A stretch of DNA of 40,944 nt from an uncultured Oscillospiraceae bacterium. GTDB taxonomy: Bacteria > Bacillota > Clostridia > Oscillospirales > Ruminococcaceae. The DNA lies in the NCBI GenBank assembly GCA_904397845.1, contig CAJFOX010000022.1:1-40944 (forward strand), written 5' to 3'. The stretch's first letter is position 1. Each line of letters opens with the position of its first letter. Of this stretch, positions 26,889 to 36,992 are shown piece by piece. The notes beneath the pieces are model-generated. The model made no database searches and was not told the DNA's origin. It saw only the letters and a list, made by a program, of their open reading frames with translations. Made by a program: the position numbers and the translations under genes.

Positions 26889-26966
26889 TACAGCAGAGGG
26901 GATTTTTGTGACTTTTTACAAATCCCTCTGATAGATGTCAGCAGGTTTTACAATCCAAATGCAATG

Positions 26967-26990
26967 AAAAAGCCCTGGCTTTGCCAGGGC
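26967..26990 (-). terminator. Terminator after pyrG
   Basis: On the minus strand GCCCTGGC-AAA-GCCAGGGC is followed by TTTTT, 14 bp after the pyrG stop codon. Confidence 0.9.
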
Positions 26991-27003
26991 AAAAAAGGAA
27001 GGA

Positions 27004-28644
<1,641 letters not shown>

Positions 28645-28662
28645 TTATGGCAAACACAAGCA

Positions 28663-29232
28663 TTACGATTCATAGGTTTTCAGGATGTTTAAAGCCACTT
28701 GCCGGCGGGTCAGCCCCAGATCCATCGCTTGTTTTTCGATATAGCGGTGAGCTTGCGGCTCGGTAAGCTTCAGATATTCAATCAGCACCGCTTTGGCGCG
28801 GCTGACCAGTTTGAGCTCTTCCAGCTTGGAGTGCAGTTTCCGATTTTCCTGCAGGAGTTCTGAAAGCCGTGCGCTGGTAGATAACCCCAAATAGACAGAT
28901 TGGACAAACATGGGTTGGGAAAAAGGCTTGGGCAACACCAGAATGCCCTGGGGCAGACAGCGTTCCAGCAGGTGCTGAGCCGAATCCTGCGGGCATAAAA
29001 GCAGAATGCCGCTGGCGGTGGATTCGGCGGCGCCCAACGCAAAAGCCTCTATATTTTCGCTGTGGAAAGGCAGATTGACAATGACCAGACGGAAAATATG
29101 CTGAGATAGAAGCTCCTGTGCCTGCTGCAGTTGAGTGGCCCGGACAATTTCGGCCTGCAGAAAGTCGTTCAGAAGCGCTTCCAGCGTCTGGGCGCTGTTT
29201 TCCTTTGCGCAGACCAACAGGATGCGGTTCAT
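28663..29232 (-). CDS. ANTAR-domain protein with degenerate receiver
   Basis: The 189-residue protein has a response-regulator-like N-terminal domain and a C-terminal ANTAR RNA-binding domain (about 125-189: coiled coil RKLHSKLEELK, then KAVLIEYLKLTEPQAHRYI and ALNILKTYES). ANTAR proteins prevent termination by binding paired hairpins in nascent RNA. The phosphoacceptor position is Asn 53 in IVNLPF rather than Asp, and the acidic pair at the start is missing, while K102 in LPKPF remains. Phosphorylation is thus unlikely. ATG at 29232 follows GGGAGGGAGAG. Such proteins often adjoin type III glutamine synthetase genes, as here with purA between. Confidence 0.9.
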   Translation of the reverse strand: MNRILLVCAKENSAQTLEALLNDFLQAEIVRATQLQQAQELLSQHIFRLVIVNLPFHSENIEAFALGAAESTASGILLLCPQDSAQHLLERCLPQGILVLPKPFSQPMFVQSVYLGLSTSARLSELLQENRKLHSKLEELKLVSRAKAVLIEYLKLTEPQAHRYIEKQAMDLGLTRRQVALNILKTYES

Positions 29233-29256
29233 ACCGGCTCTCCCTCCCAAACAGAT

Positions 29257-29290
29257 TTCGCCGGCGATTTTATGAAAAAGCGCCGGCGAA
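29257..29290 (-). promoter_or_regulatory. Strong inverted repeat between purA and the ANTAR gene
   Basis: TTCGCCGGCG pairs perfectly with CGCCGGCGAA around a 14-nt loop, 19 nt after the purA stop. There is no T-run after it on the minus strand, so it is not a plain intrinsic terminator. It may stabilise mRNA or regulate the ANTAR gene. Confidence 0.5.
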
Positions 29291-29309
29291 AGGAATCTTT
29301 CGTGTTGAA

Positions 29310-30584
29310 TCAATTCATGTCGATATAAGCGTCGCGGTCAGGACCAACAGAGACATAGCGGATTTTGCAGCCCACAGCCTTTTCCAGATAAGCCACGTAG
29401 TCCAGGGCTTCTTTGGGCAGATCCTCTTTTTTACGGCAGCCGCTGATATCGCAATGCCAACCGGGTACATACTCGATTACCGGTTTTGCCTCGTTCAGGT
29501 GGTCGCCAAAGGGGAATTCGTGGGTGATGGTACCGCCCATGTCGTAGGCGGTGCAGACTGGGATGTTATCGAGATAAGACAGTACGTCCATTTTAGTCAG
29601 GGCCAGCTCGTCAGCACCCTGCATGCGGACGCCATAGCGGGAGGCCACCACGTCGAAAGGGCCGACCCGTCTGGGCCGCCCGGTAGCGGCTCCGTATTCG
29701 CCGCCCGCTTCCCGCAGGGCATCTGCCTCTTTGCCAAATAGTTCGCAGGTGAAGGGGCCTTCTCCCACGCAGGAGGAGTAAGCCTTCATAATGCCAATGC
29801 ACAAATCCAGCTTTTTGCCGGGGATGCCGGCGCCGATGGGCGCGTAGGCAGAGATAGTGGAAGAAGAAGAGGTAAAAGGATAAATGCCAAAGTCGATGTC
29901 CCGTAGGGCGCCGAGCTGCGCTTCAAACATAACGCTTTTGCCGTTCTGGATCTGCTCAGTCAGATAAACGCCCAGATCGCAGACATACTCTTTCAGGCGG
30001 CCGCCATAGGTTTCCAGCCAGCATACAATTTCATCATAGGACAGATGATCTGCTTTGTATCCGTCATGAATAAACAGATCTTTCCATTCCACAATACCGC
30101 GCAGCCGTTTTTTCATCGCTTCCGGATAGAGCAGGTCGCCCATGCGGATTCCCTTTTTCAAATATTTATCCCCATAAACCGGAGCGATGCCCCGGCGGGT
30201 GGAACCGTACTTGGCGTCGCCCAGGCGGTCTTCCTCCAGCCCGTCCTGCTGCACATGGTAGGGCAGGCAGATGATAGCACGGTCGCTGATTTTCAGGTTA
30301 TCCGGCGTGATGCGGATGCCCGCCTGGCGCAGCCGGTCGATTTCACCGCACAAATGCTGCAGATCAATAACCATGCCGGGACCCATGACGTTGACGACAT
30401 CCGGACGGAGGATGCCGGAGGGAAGCAGGTTCAAAATAAACTTGCCCAGATGGTTCTGAACCGTATGGCCGGCGTTATTGCCGCCCTGGTAACGGGCGAC
30501 GATATCGTAATTTTCCGAGAGGAGATCCACCATACGGCCTTTGCCCTCGTCCCCCCAGTTAATACCAACGATTGCTGTTAACAT
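29310..30584 (-). CDS. purA: Adenylosuccinate synthetase
   Basis: The 424-residue enzyme couples IMP, aspartate and GTP to form adenylosuccinate in AMP synthesis. The GTP loop and catalytic Asp are in VGINWGDEGKGRMVD, IMP contacts in NNAGHTV, and later family stretches GSTRRGIAP and PRRVGPFD are intact. ATG at 30584 follows CGGAGAAGC. Upstream codons in frame run into the leader hairpin and have no binding site. It leads a minus-strand set with the ANTAR protein and pyrG, tying purine and pyrimidine synthesis to nitrogen control. Confidence 0.97.
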   Translation of the reverse strand: MLTAIVGINWGDEGKGRMVDLLSENYDIVARYQGGNNAGHTVQNHLGKFILNLLPSGILRPDVVNVMGPGMVIDLQHLCGEIDRLRQAGIRITPDNLKISDRAIICLPYHVQQDGLEEDRLGDAKYGSTRRGIAPVYGDKYLKKGIRMGDLLYPEAMKKRLRGIVEWKDLFIHDGYKADHLSYDEIVCWLETYGGRLKEYVCDLGVYLTEQIQNGKSVMFEAQLGALRDIDFGIYPFTSSSSTISAYAPIGAGIPGKKLDLCIGIMKAYSSCVGEGPFTCELFGKEADALREAGGEYGAATGRPRRVGPFDVVASRYGVRMQGADELALTKMDVLSYLDNIPVCTAYDMGGTITHEFPFGDHLNEAKPVIEYVPGWHCDISGCRKKEDLPKEALDYVAYLEKAVGCKIRYVSVGPDRDAYIDMN

Positions 30585-30666
30585 AAAAGCTTCTCCGTTC
30601 TGCCGCAATGCGGCGAAAGATCGCGGTCGGATTGGAAAACCCTCCCGAAAAAGAGTGAAGGTGCCC

Positions 30667-30699
30667 AAAAAAGCGGCGTCCCAATGCTGCCGTTTTTTT
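30667..30699 (-). terminator. Terminator-like hairpin in the purA leader
   Basis: On the minus strand an A-run plus CGGC pairs with GCCG plus TTTTTT around an 11-nt loop, with one mismatch. It begins about 15-20 nt after the predicted purA start of transcription. It looks like an attenuator, though no competing antiterminator is clear. Confidence 0.5.
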
Positions 30700-30722
30700 G
30701 AACACCGTCATTTAACGCTACT

Positions 30723-30751
30723 ATTATAGAGAATGGTTTTTAGGATGTCAA
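30723..30751 (-). promoter_or_regulatory. Consensus promoter for purA
   Basis: TTGACA (30751-30746), a 17-bp spacer and TATAAT (30728-30723) on the minus strand, a perfect sigma-A promoter with a leader of about 130 nt. Confidence 0.9.
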
Positions 30752-30803
30752 GAAAAAATCCACAGATTGTATACAAAAATTTCATGGCGCATAAGGGGAA
30801 TCG

Positions 30804-30858
30804 AAAATTTTGCCGGCCAGGGGTTGTTTTTTATGAAAAAAAACAAAATTTTGCCGGC
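30804..30858 (+). repeat. Two 14-bp direct repeats upstream of the glnA promoter
   Basis: AAAATTTTGCCGGC occurs exactly at 30804-30817 and at 30845-30858, 41 bp apart, which is nearly four helical turns. The second copy ends 3 bp before the glnA -35 box. The position is typical of activator sites. Neither copy resembles a GlnR/TnrA site. Confidence 0.7.
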
Positions 30859-30861
30859 AGC

Positions 30862-30891
30862 TTGACAAGAGCTTCTGTCCGGTATTATAAT
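30862..30891 (+). promoter_or_regulatory. Consensus promoter for glnA
   Basis: TTGACA (30862-30867), an 18-bp spacer and TATAAT (30886-30891). The predicted start near 30898 gives a leader of about 215 nt. Confidence 0.9.
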
Positions 30892-30912
30892 GCGAACATC
30901 GGAAAATGGCAA

Positions 30913-30949
30913 AGGCGCTGTGGACAAAAGTCCATAGTGCCTCTTTTTT
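30913..30949 (+). terminator. Terminator/attenuator in the glnA leader
   Basis: AGGCGCTGTGGAC pairs over 13 positions (two G-T wobbles) with GTCCATAGTGCCT around loop AAAA, then CTTTTTT. It ends about 50 nt after the predicted start and 160 nt before glnA. It should stop transcription unless overridden. An ANTAR antiterminator gene lies in the same region, making RNA-level control plausible. Confidence 0.75.
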
Positions 30950-31112
30950 ATGGCTTTATGCGATACCGCCGGGGAAGGCCAGAGAGACAAAGGCTTTTGG
31001 GCCGTAGTGTTTCGGGCGGGTTTCTCCTGCGGGAAAGATCCGAAAAGCCGTTTTCAGCTATTTTCTTTTCCGCCGTGAAGAAACTGTATGGGTCTGTAAT
31101 CAGGAGGTAATG

Positions 31113-33203
31113 ATGATGAAAGAGATTCCCGAAATGTTTGGCAGCATGGTGTTTGGCGACGCGGTGATGCGCCAGCGTCTGCCCAAGGAAACCTACAATG
31201 CGCTGAACCGCACCATCGCCCAGGGCCGCAGCCTGGATCCGTCGGTGGCCAATGTGGTGGCAAACGCTATGAAAGATTGGGCAATCGAAAAAGGCGCCAC
31301 CCATTTTACCCATTGGTTTCAGCCCATGACCGGCGTGACGGCGGAAAAACACGACAGCTTTATCTCGCCGACCAGTGACGGCCGGGTTATTATGGAGTTT
31401 TCCGGCAAAGAGCTGGTCAAGGGTGAGCCGGATGCTTCCAGCTTTCCCTCCGGGGGTCTGCGCGCTACCTTTGAGGCGCGGGGCTATACCGCATGGGATC
31501 CCACTTCCTATGCTTTTATCAAAGACAATACCTTGTGTATTCCGACAGCCTTTTCTTCCTATACCGGCGAGGCGCTGGATCAGAAGACTCCGCTGCTGCG
31601 GTCGATGGAAGCAATTAACAAGCAGGCACTGCGAATTTTAAGATTGTTCGGCCATCAGGACGTGACCCGGGTTCTGACCAGCATCGGCTGTGAGCAAGAA
31701 TATTTTTTGATTGATCAGGCCCTGTACGAAAAAAGGAAGGACCTGCGCTTTACCGGGCGAACCCTTTTCGGCGCAAAACCTCCCAAAGGGCAGGAATTGG
31801 ACGACCATTACTTTGGCGCTATTAAAACCCGGGTAAAGGCCTTTATGGAGGATTTGGACAATGAGCTGTGGCAGCTGGGCATTTCCGCCAAGACCGAGCA
31901 TAAGGAAGTCGCGCCTGGGCAGCATGAGCTGGCGCCGGTCTACACCACCAGCAATATCGCGGCGGATCAAAACCAGCTGACCATGGAAATGATGAAGAAG
32001 GTAGCGGAACGCCACGGGCTGGTCTGCCTGCTGCATGAAAAGCCTTTTGCAGGAATTAACGGCTCTGGCAAGCACAACAACTGGTCCATTACTACCAATA
32101 CGGGGATCAACCTGCTCGACCCTACCGACGAGCCGAACCGAAACACCATGTTCCTGCTGTTTTTATGCGCGGTCATCAAAGCGGTCGACGAACATCAGGA
32201 TCTGTTGCGCATTTCAGTGGCCAGTGCCGCCAACGACCATCGGCTGGGTGCCAACGAGGCGCCGCCCGCCATTGTTTCCATGTACCTGGGCGATGAACTG
32301 ATGGCAGTGCTGGATGCGATAGAAAACAACAAATCCTATGAAAAGACCGATTCTGGCCTGCTGCGGTACGCCCACGTGTTGCCCCGTTTGGCAAAAGACA
32401 CTACCGACCGCAACCGAACCTCCCCCTTTGCATTTACAGGAAACAAATTCGAGTTCCGAATGCTGGGTTCCGCCCAGTCAGTATCCGGACCCAACACAGT
32501 GCTCAATACCATTGTCGCCGAGGCGCTGGATGCGTTTGCCGACGAACTGGAGGGAGCGGAAGATCTGGATGGGGCCGTTCACGGCCTGCTGCAAAAAACG
32601 TTAAAGGAACATAAGCGGATCATTTTTAACGGAGACGGGTACGCCGCCGCCTGGCAGGAGGAGGCCGCGAATAGAGGACTGCTCAACCTGAAATCCACCC
32701 CCGATGCGCTGGCCTACCTGACAGACGAAAAAAATGTAAAATTATTCCAAAAGCATCGTATTTTTACCGAAACAGAGGTCCGTTCCCGCTATGAAATGAA
32801 GATGGAGGGATACTGTAAGGTGATTAGCATTGAAGCGTTGACCATGCTGGAACTGACACGCAAACAGATTTTGCCGGCGGTAAGCGCTTATGCCAAGGAA
32901 CTCAGTGAAGCGGTTATTGCCAAAAAAGCAGCCTGCCCTGCCGCCTCCTGTGAGGTAGAGGAGGCGCTGATCGAAAAGCTGTCTTCGCTTAACGCATCCC
33001 TATTCGGCAAGGCCAACACACTGGATGAAGCGCTGTTGGGGGCAAAAAGCTTTGAAGAGATCGGCAGTTGCGCCAGTTATTATCATGATACGGTCTTTGC
33101 GGCTATGCAGGAGCTGCGGGCAGTGGCGGATGAGCTGGAACTTAATACAGCCGAAGCCTACTGGCCATTCCCGACCTACGGAGATCTGCTGTTCAGCATT
33201 TAG
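31113..33203 (+). CDS. glnA: Glutamine synthetase, type III
   Basis: The protein of about 696 residues makes glutamine from glutamate, ammonia and ATP. The type III (GlnN) form is shown by its length, by the N-terminal [12 protein letters not shown] and by the signature HLK-type region [18 protein letters not shown]. The glutamate/metal segment [18 protein letters not shown] is also present. Three ATG codons stand in a row (31110, 31113, 31116) after AGGAGG (31102-31107); spacing favours the second or third. It is the main ammonia-assimilation gene in the window, with an activator-like repeat and attenuator upstream. Confidence 0.96.
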   Translation: MMKEIPEMFGSMVFGDAVMRQRLPKETYNALNRTIAQGRSLDPSVANVVANAMKDWAIEKGATHFTHWFQPMTGVTAEKHDSFISPTSDGRVIMEFSGKELVKGEPDASSFPSGGLRATFEARGYTAWDPTSYAFIKDNTLCIPTAFSSYTGEALDQKTPLLRSMEAINKQALRILRLFGHQDVTRVLTSIGCEQEYFLIDQALYEKRKDLRFTGRTLFGAKPPKGQELDDHYFGAIKTRVKAFMEDLDNELWQLGISAKTEHKEVAPGQHELAPVYTTSNIAADQNQLTMEMMKKVAERHGLVCLLHEKPFAGINGSGKHNNWSITTNTGINLLDPTDEPNRNTMFLLFLCAVIKAVDEHQDLLRISVASAANDHRLGANEAPPAIVSMYLGDELMAVLDAIENNKSYEKTDSGLLRYAHVLPRLAKDTTDRNRTSPFAFTGNKFEFRMLGSAQSVSGPNTVLNTIVAEALDAFADELEGAEDLDGAVHGLLQKTLKEHKRIIFNGDGYAAAWQEEAANRGLLNLKSTPDALAYLTDEKNVKLFQKHRIFTETEVRSRYEMKMEGYCKVISIEALTMLELTRKQILPAVSAYAKELSEAVIAKKAACPAASCEVEEALIEKLSSLNASLFGKANTLDEALLGAKSFEEIGSCASYYHDTVFAAMQELRAVADELELNTAEAYWPFPTYGDLLFSI

Positions 33204-33238
33204 TTTGTTTTCAGGCGGGGATATGGGAACAACGGAAA

Positions 33239-33268
33239 GGGCAGAGGAAGAAATTCCTCTGCCCTTTT
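33239..33268 (+). terminator. Terminator after glnA
   Basis: GGGCAGAGGAA-GAAA-TTCCTCTGCCC is followed by TTTT. Confidence 0.9.
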
Positions 33269-33287
33269 ACGGCAAGAGATGACCGGG

Positions 33288-33320
33288 AAAAAGGGAGCGG
33301 AGGCTCAAAAAAGCTCCGCT
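33288..33320 (-). terminator. Terminator of the two-component operon
   Basis: On the minus strand AGCGGAG pairs with CTCCGCT around an 11-nt loop and is followed by CCCTTTTT, about 35 bp after the kinase stop. Confidence 0.7.
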
Positions 33321-33353
33321 GCTTTCCTGGCCTTTTGATTTGCTCTTGACCGG

Positions 33354-35153
33354 TTACATGGGAGGCAAGATGATGGTTACGGTGGTTCCTTGCCCCTGAA
33401 TACTCTCAAAGTGCAGATGATAGTCGCACCCGTAATAATTCTGGATCCGCTCATTGATATTGTAAATACCATAGCGGCTGCCGGAACTTTCCACATCCTC
33501 CGGCGGTTTGCCCGCGTTGAGCTGGTCTACAATCTGCGGGGGCATTCCCACGCCGTCATCAATGACCTGCAGCTGAATGGTACTTTCCAACACGCGGCCG
33601 ACAATGGTGATAGTACCGCGCTTATCCTCCTGGCTCATGATGCCGTGGGAAATGCTGTTTTCAATTAAAGGCTGCAAAGTGATGTTGGGAATCGTATACT
33701 GCATCATGGAGGAAGGCACATCGATTGTCAAAGCCAGGCTGTCGGGATACCGGATTTTTTGAATCTCAAAATAAGCCTCCACCAGCTTCAGTTCCTGCCA
33801 AAGCTGATAGACGTCCCTGCCGTGGTTTAAGCTCAGCTTATAAAAACGGGAAAGGGCGCTGACCAGCTGTTCTACCTTTTGTGGATCCTCCAGAAAAGCA
33901 TAGCTGTTAATCATCTCCAGCGTATTATAAAGAAAATGGGGGTTAATCTGCGCCTGCAGCGCCCGAAGCTGCGCTGCTTTCAGCTCCACACCGGAAAGAT
34001 ACTTTGCTTCAACCAGCAGTTCCAGTTCGTCCACCATATAATTGTAATGATCGATCAGATTGTCGATTTCATCGTGGGTTCCAGTGACAGGCAGATTCAC
34101 AAATTCGCCGTTGCGTACTGCCTCCATCCCGTCAACAACGGAGCGGATTTTTTGGGTGACCCCTCTGGAAAAACGCAGTGTAGAAGTAAAAATCACCGAT
34201 CCGGAGATAAAGGCCAGCAGAATAAACAGCAGGATCTGGTCCAAGTCAGAATAGGAGAAAAGGCTTTCATCCGGCACCAGGGTGACCATGCTCCAGGGGG
34301 CCGCTTCGAAATCAGCACAGCTGATCCGGTATCGGACGCCGTCAATGGAGACGGTATCCCGGTCAATGCAGTCCGGCAGTGAGTCCAGTTTGGCGCCGCC
34401 GCCAAGAGATGCTCTGGCAATGACCCGATTGGATTCGTCCACGACAAAGGAACAGCTTCCGTCCAGTACCAGCGAACTGTACAGCTGCTCCTCCACTTCT
34501 GCTTTGGAGAAATCAAGCTGATAGATTACGGCAGTTCGTTGCATATTGGTCAAATCCACGCCTTTTACCATGTAAGACAAGGTATCATGGCTGGACAGGA
34601 TGTTTTGAGCCTGATCCAAAAGATCATTTTCCCGGGAGGAAAGCCAGATGGACCGGCCTTTTGCCAAGCGCATGGGGGTAAACCATATCTGGCCGTTTAA
34701 CAGGCCGATATCGCAGTAATGATAGAAGTCCAGAATGTAAAAGTAAGCGGGATCCACATACACCCGCAACCGCTTGATATTCTGGGCGTTTTCAATAAAG
34801 GAAATGGTGTTGTCCATGTCGGTTTTGAAGGTTCGCTGCTCCCAGAAGGTCGATTCGTTTTTGCCATTGCGCAAAAAGTCATTGATGCCGGCGTCATTCA
34901 AAAGTAGATCCGCGCATTTTTTTACCTGCGTCAGGCGGTTATCCAAAGAGGTATAAGTTTGCTGGAAGTTATTGCGAATGGAAGCGGCAATATTTTCACC
35001 GGAGGCATGAATGGTATCGGTCACCAGGAAAGCAGAACAAATAAACAGCGGCAGGAAAACTGCTACGAGGAACAGCGCCACCATCTTTGTAAAAAAGTTG
35101 GAATAACGAAAACGGTTCCGGCAATAGTGAAACAGGCGCTTGATCCACCTCAT
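33354..35153 (-). CDS. YesM-type sensor histidine kinase
   Basis: The 599-residue membrane kinase has a first helix near residues 25-45, an extracellular sensor domain to about 290, a second helix near 295-315, a HAMP linker, the His_kinase motif QINPHFLYNTLEMIN with phosphoacceptor H406, and a C-terminal ATPase domain (IENSISHGI, DDGVGMPPQ). This is the YesM/LytS-like class that controls sugar uptake genes. Its start overlaps the regulator stop by 4 bp, so the pair is translated together. The divergent permease pair is its probable target. Confidence 0.94.
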   Translation of the reverse strand: MRWIKRLFHYCRNRFRYSNFFTKMVALFLVAVFLPLFICSAFLVTDTIHASGENIAASIRNNFQQTYTSLDNRLTQVKKCADLLLNDAGINDFLRNGKNESTFWEQRTFKTDMDNTISFIENAQNIKRLRVYVDPAYFYILDFYHYCDIGLLNGQIWFTPMRLAKGRSIWLSSRENDLLDQAQNILSSHDTLSYMVKGVDLTNMQRTAVIYQLDFSKAEVEEQLYSSLVLDGSCSFVVDESNRVIARASLGGGAKLDSLPDCIDRDTVSIDGVRYRISCADFEAAPWSMVTLVPDESLFSYSDLDQILLFILLAFISGSVIFTSTLRFSRGVTQKIRSVVDGMEAVRNGEFVNLPVTGTHDEIDNLIDHYNYMVDELELLVEAKYLSGVELKAAQLRALQAQINPHFLYNTLEMINSYAFLEDPQKVEQLVSALSRFYKLSLNHGRDVYQLWQELKLVEAYFEIQKIRYPDSLALTIDVPSSMMQYTIPNITLQPLIENSISHGIMSQEDKRGTITIVGRVLESTIQLQVIDDGVGMPPQIVDQLNAGKPPEDVESSGSRYGIYNINERIQNYYGCDYHLHFESIQGQGTTVTIILPPM

Positions 35154-36730
35154 AGCGTTTTCTCCCGGAACTGGGACGGAGAGAGACCCGTGAATTTTTT
35201 AAATTGATAGGAAAAATAATTCCCGTTGCGGTACCCTACCAGAAACCCCACATCCTTGACCTTGCAGGCGGGATCCTTTAGCAGCTGTTGAGCTTTTTGC
35301 ATTCGATAGTTGAGGATAAAATTATTGATGGTGATTTCGGTAGTATCTTTAAATAAATGGCAGATATAGGTGGGGGACAGGTTAATGTATTCGCTGATGG
35401 CGGTGATGGACAGGTCCGGATTGGAATAGTTGTTCTTGATGAATTTGACAATTCGGTCTACGGTCGCATTGCCGTATTTTCCTTCGTTGAGCGAATCATA
35501 ATACTGGTTGACGCCCTGAACCAGAAAATCTTCGAGCTGTGTGATGAAAGAAAAGTTCTGGATATGGACCCAAACATCCTGCTCCTTGCCGATTTTTTCG
35601 TACAGGGCAATCTGTTCATCCTGCGCCAGACGCATCAGCTCGCAGATTAAAGCATAATAATGACGCAGTACGTTGATAACCAGGGTATTTTGATACTGCT
35701 TGATTTCACCAGTGAGGTTATGGATATACAAAAGCGCGTGGTTCCGGTTCTGCTTTTTGAGTGTTTGCGAGAAAATTTCCACCTGCTCCGGTGTAAATTG
35801 GTAGGTGCTGGCCCCCGTTTTCTTGTAATAGCAGACACTGTCACTTTCCTGATAAAAGGACTGCTGGACCGCAATAACCGCTGTTTCATAGGAGCGAGCC
35901 AGCTCTTTCCAGCTGCTAACGACCGCTCCGACGGCGACTACGGAATTGATACCGGAGCCGGACAGCTTGTCAACCAGAAAATTACAATATTGATCAATCA
36001 TCTTATAATCGGTAAAATTAGAACCGGTAGATTGGCCGGCCAGATGAATAATAATATGGTTCCCCTTGCAGGTGCACAACGGAGAAAGACTGGGCGCGTC
36101 GTACATATTGCTGATCTCATAGATGCTTTGGAACATAAAGGGAATAAAAGAACTCAAATCGGAATTGCCGGAGGAAAAGACGATTTTAGCTACGACAGTG
36201 ACGAACAAAGAGGCGTTGCGGATTTCCGGCACCAGTTCCTCCAGCAGCCGTTCATTGTAAAAACTGGGCTGGCACAGCTCGCCCGCAATTTCCATCAATT
36301 TTTGCAGATTGCGGCTTTGCTCAAATGCTTTGATCTTATGCGCGGTGGAACGGTCGTTATTTAAAGCGCTGACCGTTTCGGCCAGTACATCTTTGAGCTC
36401 CCCTAAATCCACCGGCTTTTCGATGTAGCTCACTGCTCCCAGGCGGATCGCGCTTTTGAAATATTCCTTGTCCGTATACCCGCTGACGAAAATGGTCTTA
36501 ATCCCTGGGAAACGCTGCGTTAAGCGGGTTGCCAGCTCAATCCCGTCGGTTTTGGGCATGCGCACGTCGGTCAGGAGGATGTCAGGGATGAAGGTATCGC
36601 ACAAATGCAGTGCTTCTTCCCCGTCTTCCGCCTGGATGATTTGGGAAATATTAAATTCTTCCCAGTCAATTCCCTTAATGATCCGCATTCTTGTGGGTGC
36701 TTCATCATCCACAATTAAAATTTTTAACAT
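35150..36730 (-). CDS. YesN-type response regulator with AraC-type DNA-binding domain
   Basis: The 526-residue protein has an N-terminal receiver domain with acidic residues in ILIVDDEAPTR, phosphoacceptor D55 in LLTDVRMPK and the switch lysine in SYIEKPVDLG. A long middle region follows, and a C-terminal AraC helix-turn-helix pair (SITAISEYINLSPTYICHLF and KVKDVGFLVGYRNGNYFS). It is the partner of the kinase downstream. ATG at 36730 is preferred (GGGAGAAAAAT upstream); earlier codons in frame cover the AT-rich control region. It likely activates the divergent LplB/YtcP permeases. Confidence 0.94.
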   Translation of the reverse strand: MLKILIVDDEAPTRMRIIKGIDWEEFNISQIIQAEDGEEALHLCDTFIPDILLTDVRMPKTDGIELATRLTQRFPGIKTIFVSGYTDKEYFKSAIRLGAVSYIEKPVDLGELKDVLAETVSALNNDRSTAHKIKAFEQSRNLQKLMEIAGELCQPSFYNERLLEELVPEIRNASLFVTVVAKIVFSSGNSDLSSFIPFMFQSIYEISNMYDAPSLSPLCTCKGNHIIIHLAGQSTGSNFTDYKMIDQYCNFLVDKLSGSGINSVVAVGAVVSSWKELARSYETAVIAVQQSFYQESDSVCYYKKTGASTYQFTPEQVEIFSQTLKKQNRNHALLYIHNLTGEIKQYQNTLVINVLRHYYALICELMRLAQDEQIALYEKIGKEQDVWVHIQNFSFITQLEDFLVQGVNQYYDSLNEGKYGNATVDRIVKFIKNNYSNPDLSITAISEYINLSPTYICHLFKDTTEITINNFILNYRMQKAQQLLKDPACKVKDVGFLVGYRNGNYFSYQFKKFTGLSPSQFREKTL

Positions 36731-36782
36731 ATTTTTCTCCCTTTTTACTGGAAACGATAATTTTAACAACCTTATTTTGTAT

Positions 36783-36808
36783 ATTTTGTCATAGATAAAT
36801 GACAAAAT
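36783..36808. promoter_or_regulatory. Perfect 10-bp inverted repeat between yesN-like and permease genes
   Basis: ATTTTGTCAT-AGATAA-ATGACAAAAT lies in the divergent control region, 53 bp before the regulator gene. There is no T-run typical of a terminator beyond the AT-rich arms, so an operator is likely. Confidence 0.55.
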
Positions 36809-36857
36809 CTTTAATGAAATCACAACTATTTTAAGATTTTTGATACAAAAAAGCAAG

Positions 36858-36863
36858 TATAAT
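36858..36863 (+). promoter_or_regulatory. -10 box without a clear -35 for the permease operon
   Basis: TATAAT (36858-36863) fits a -10 element, but no good -35 lies 16-18 bp upstream. This fits a promoter that needs an activator such as the AraC-type regulator. The leader would be about 125 nt. Confidence 0.4.
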
Positions 36864-36992
36864 TTACTTATGCAATCGAAATCCCTATATATCACCGCTG
36901 TGAAATGGCATCTGCTTGGTTAAAATAGACAAAGCGTGCGCGGATAACAGTTTGGGATTTCCGGTTCATTTCTATTTCGGGGAGGTTACACA

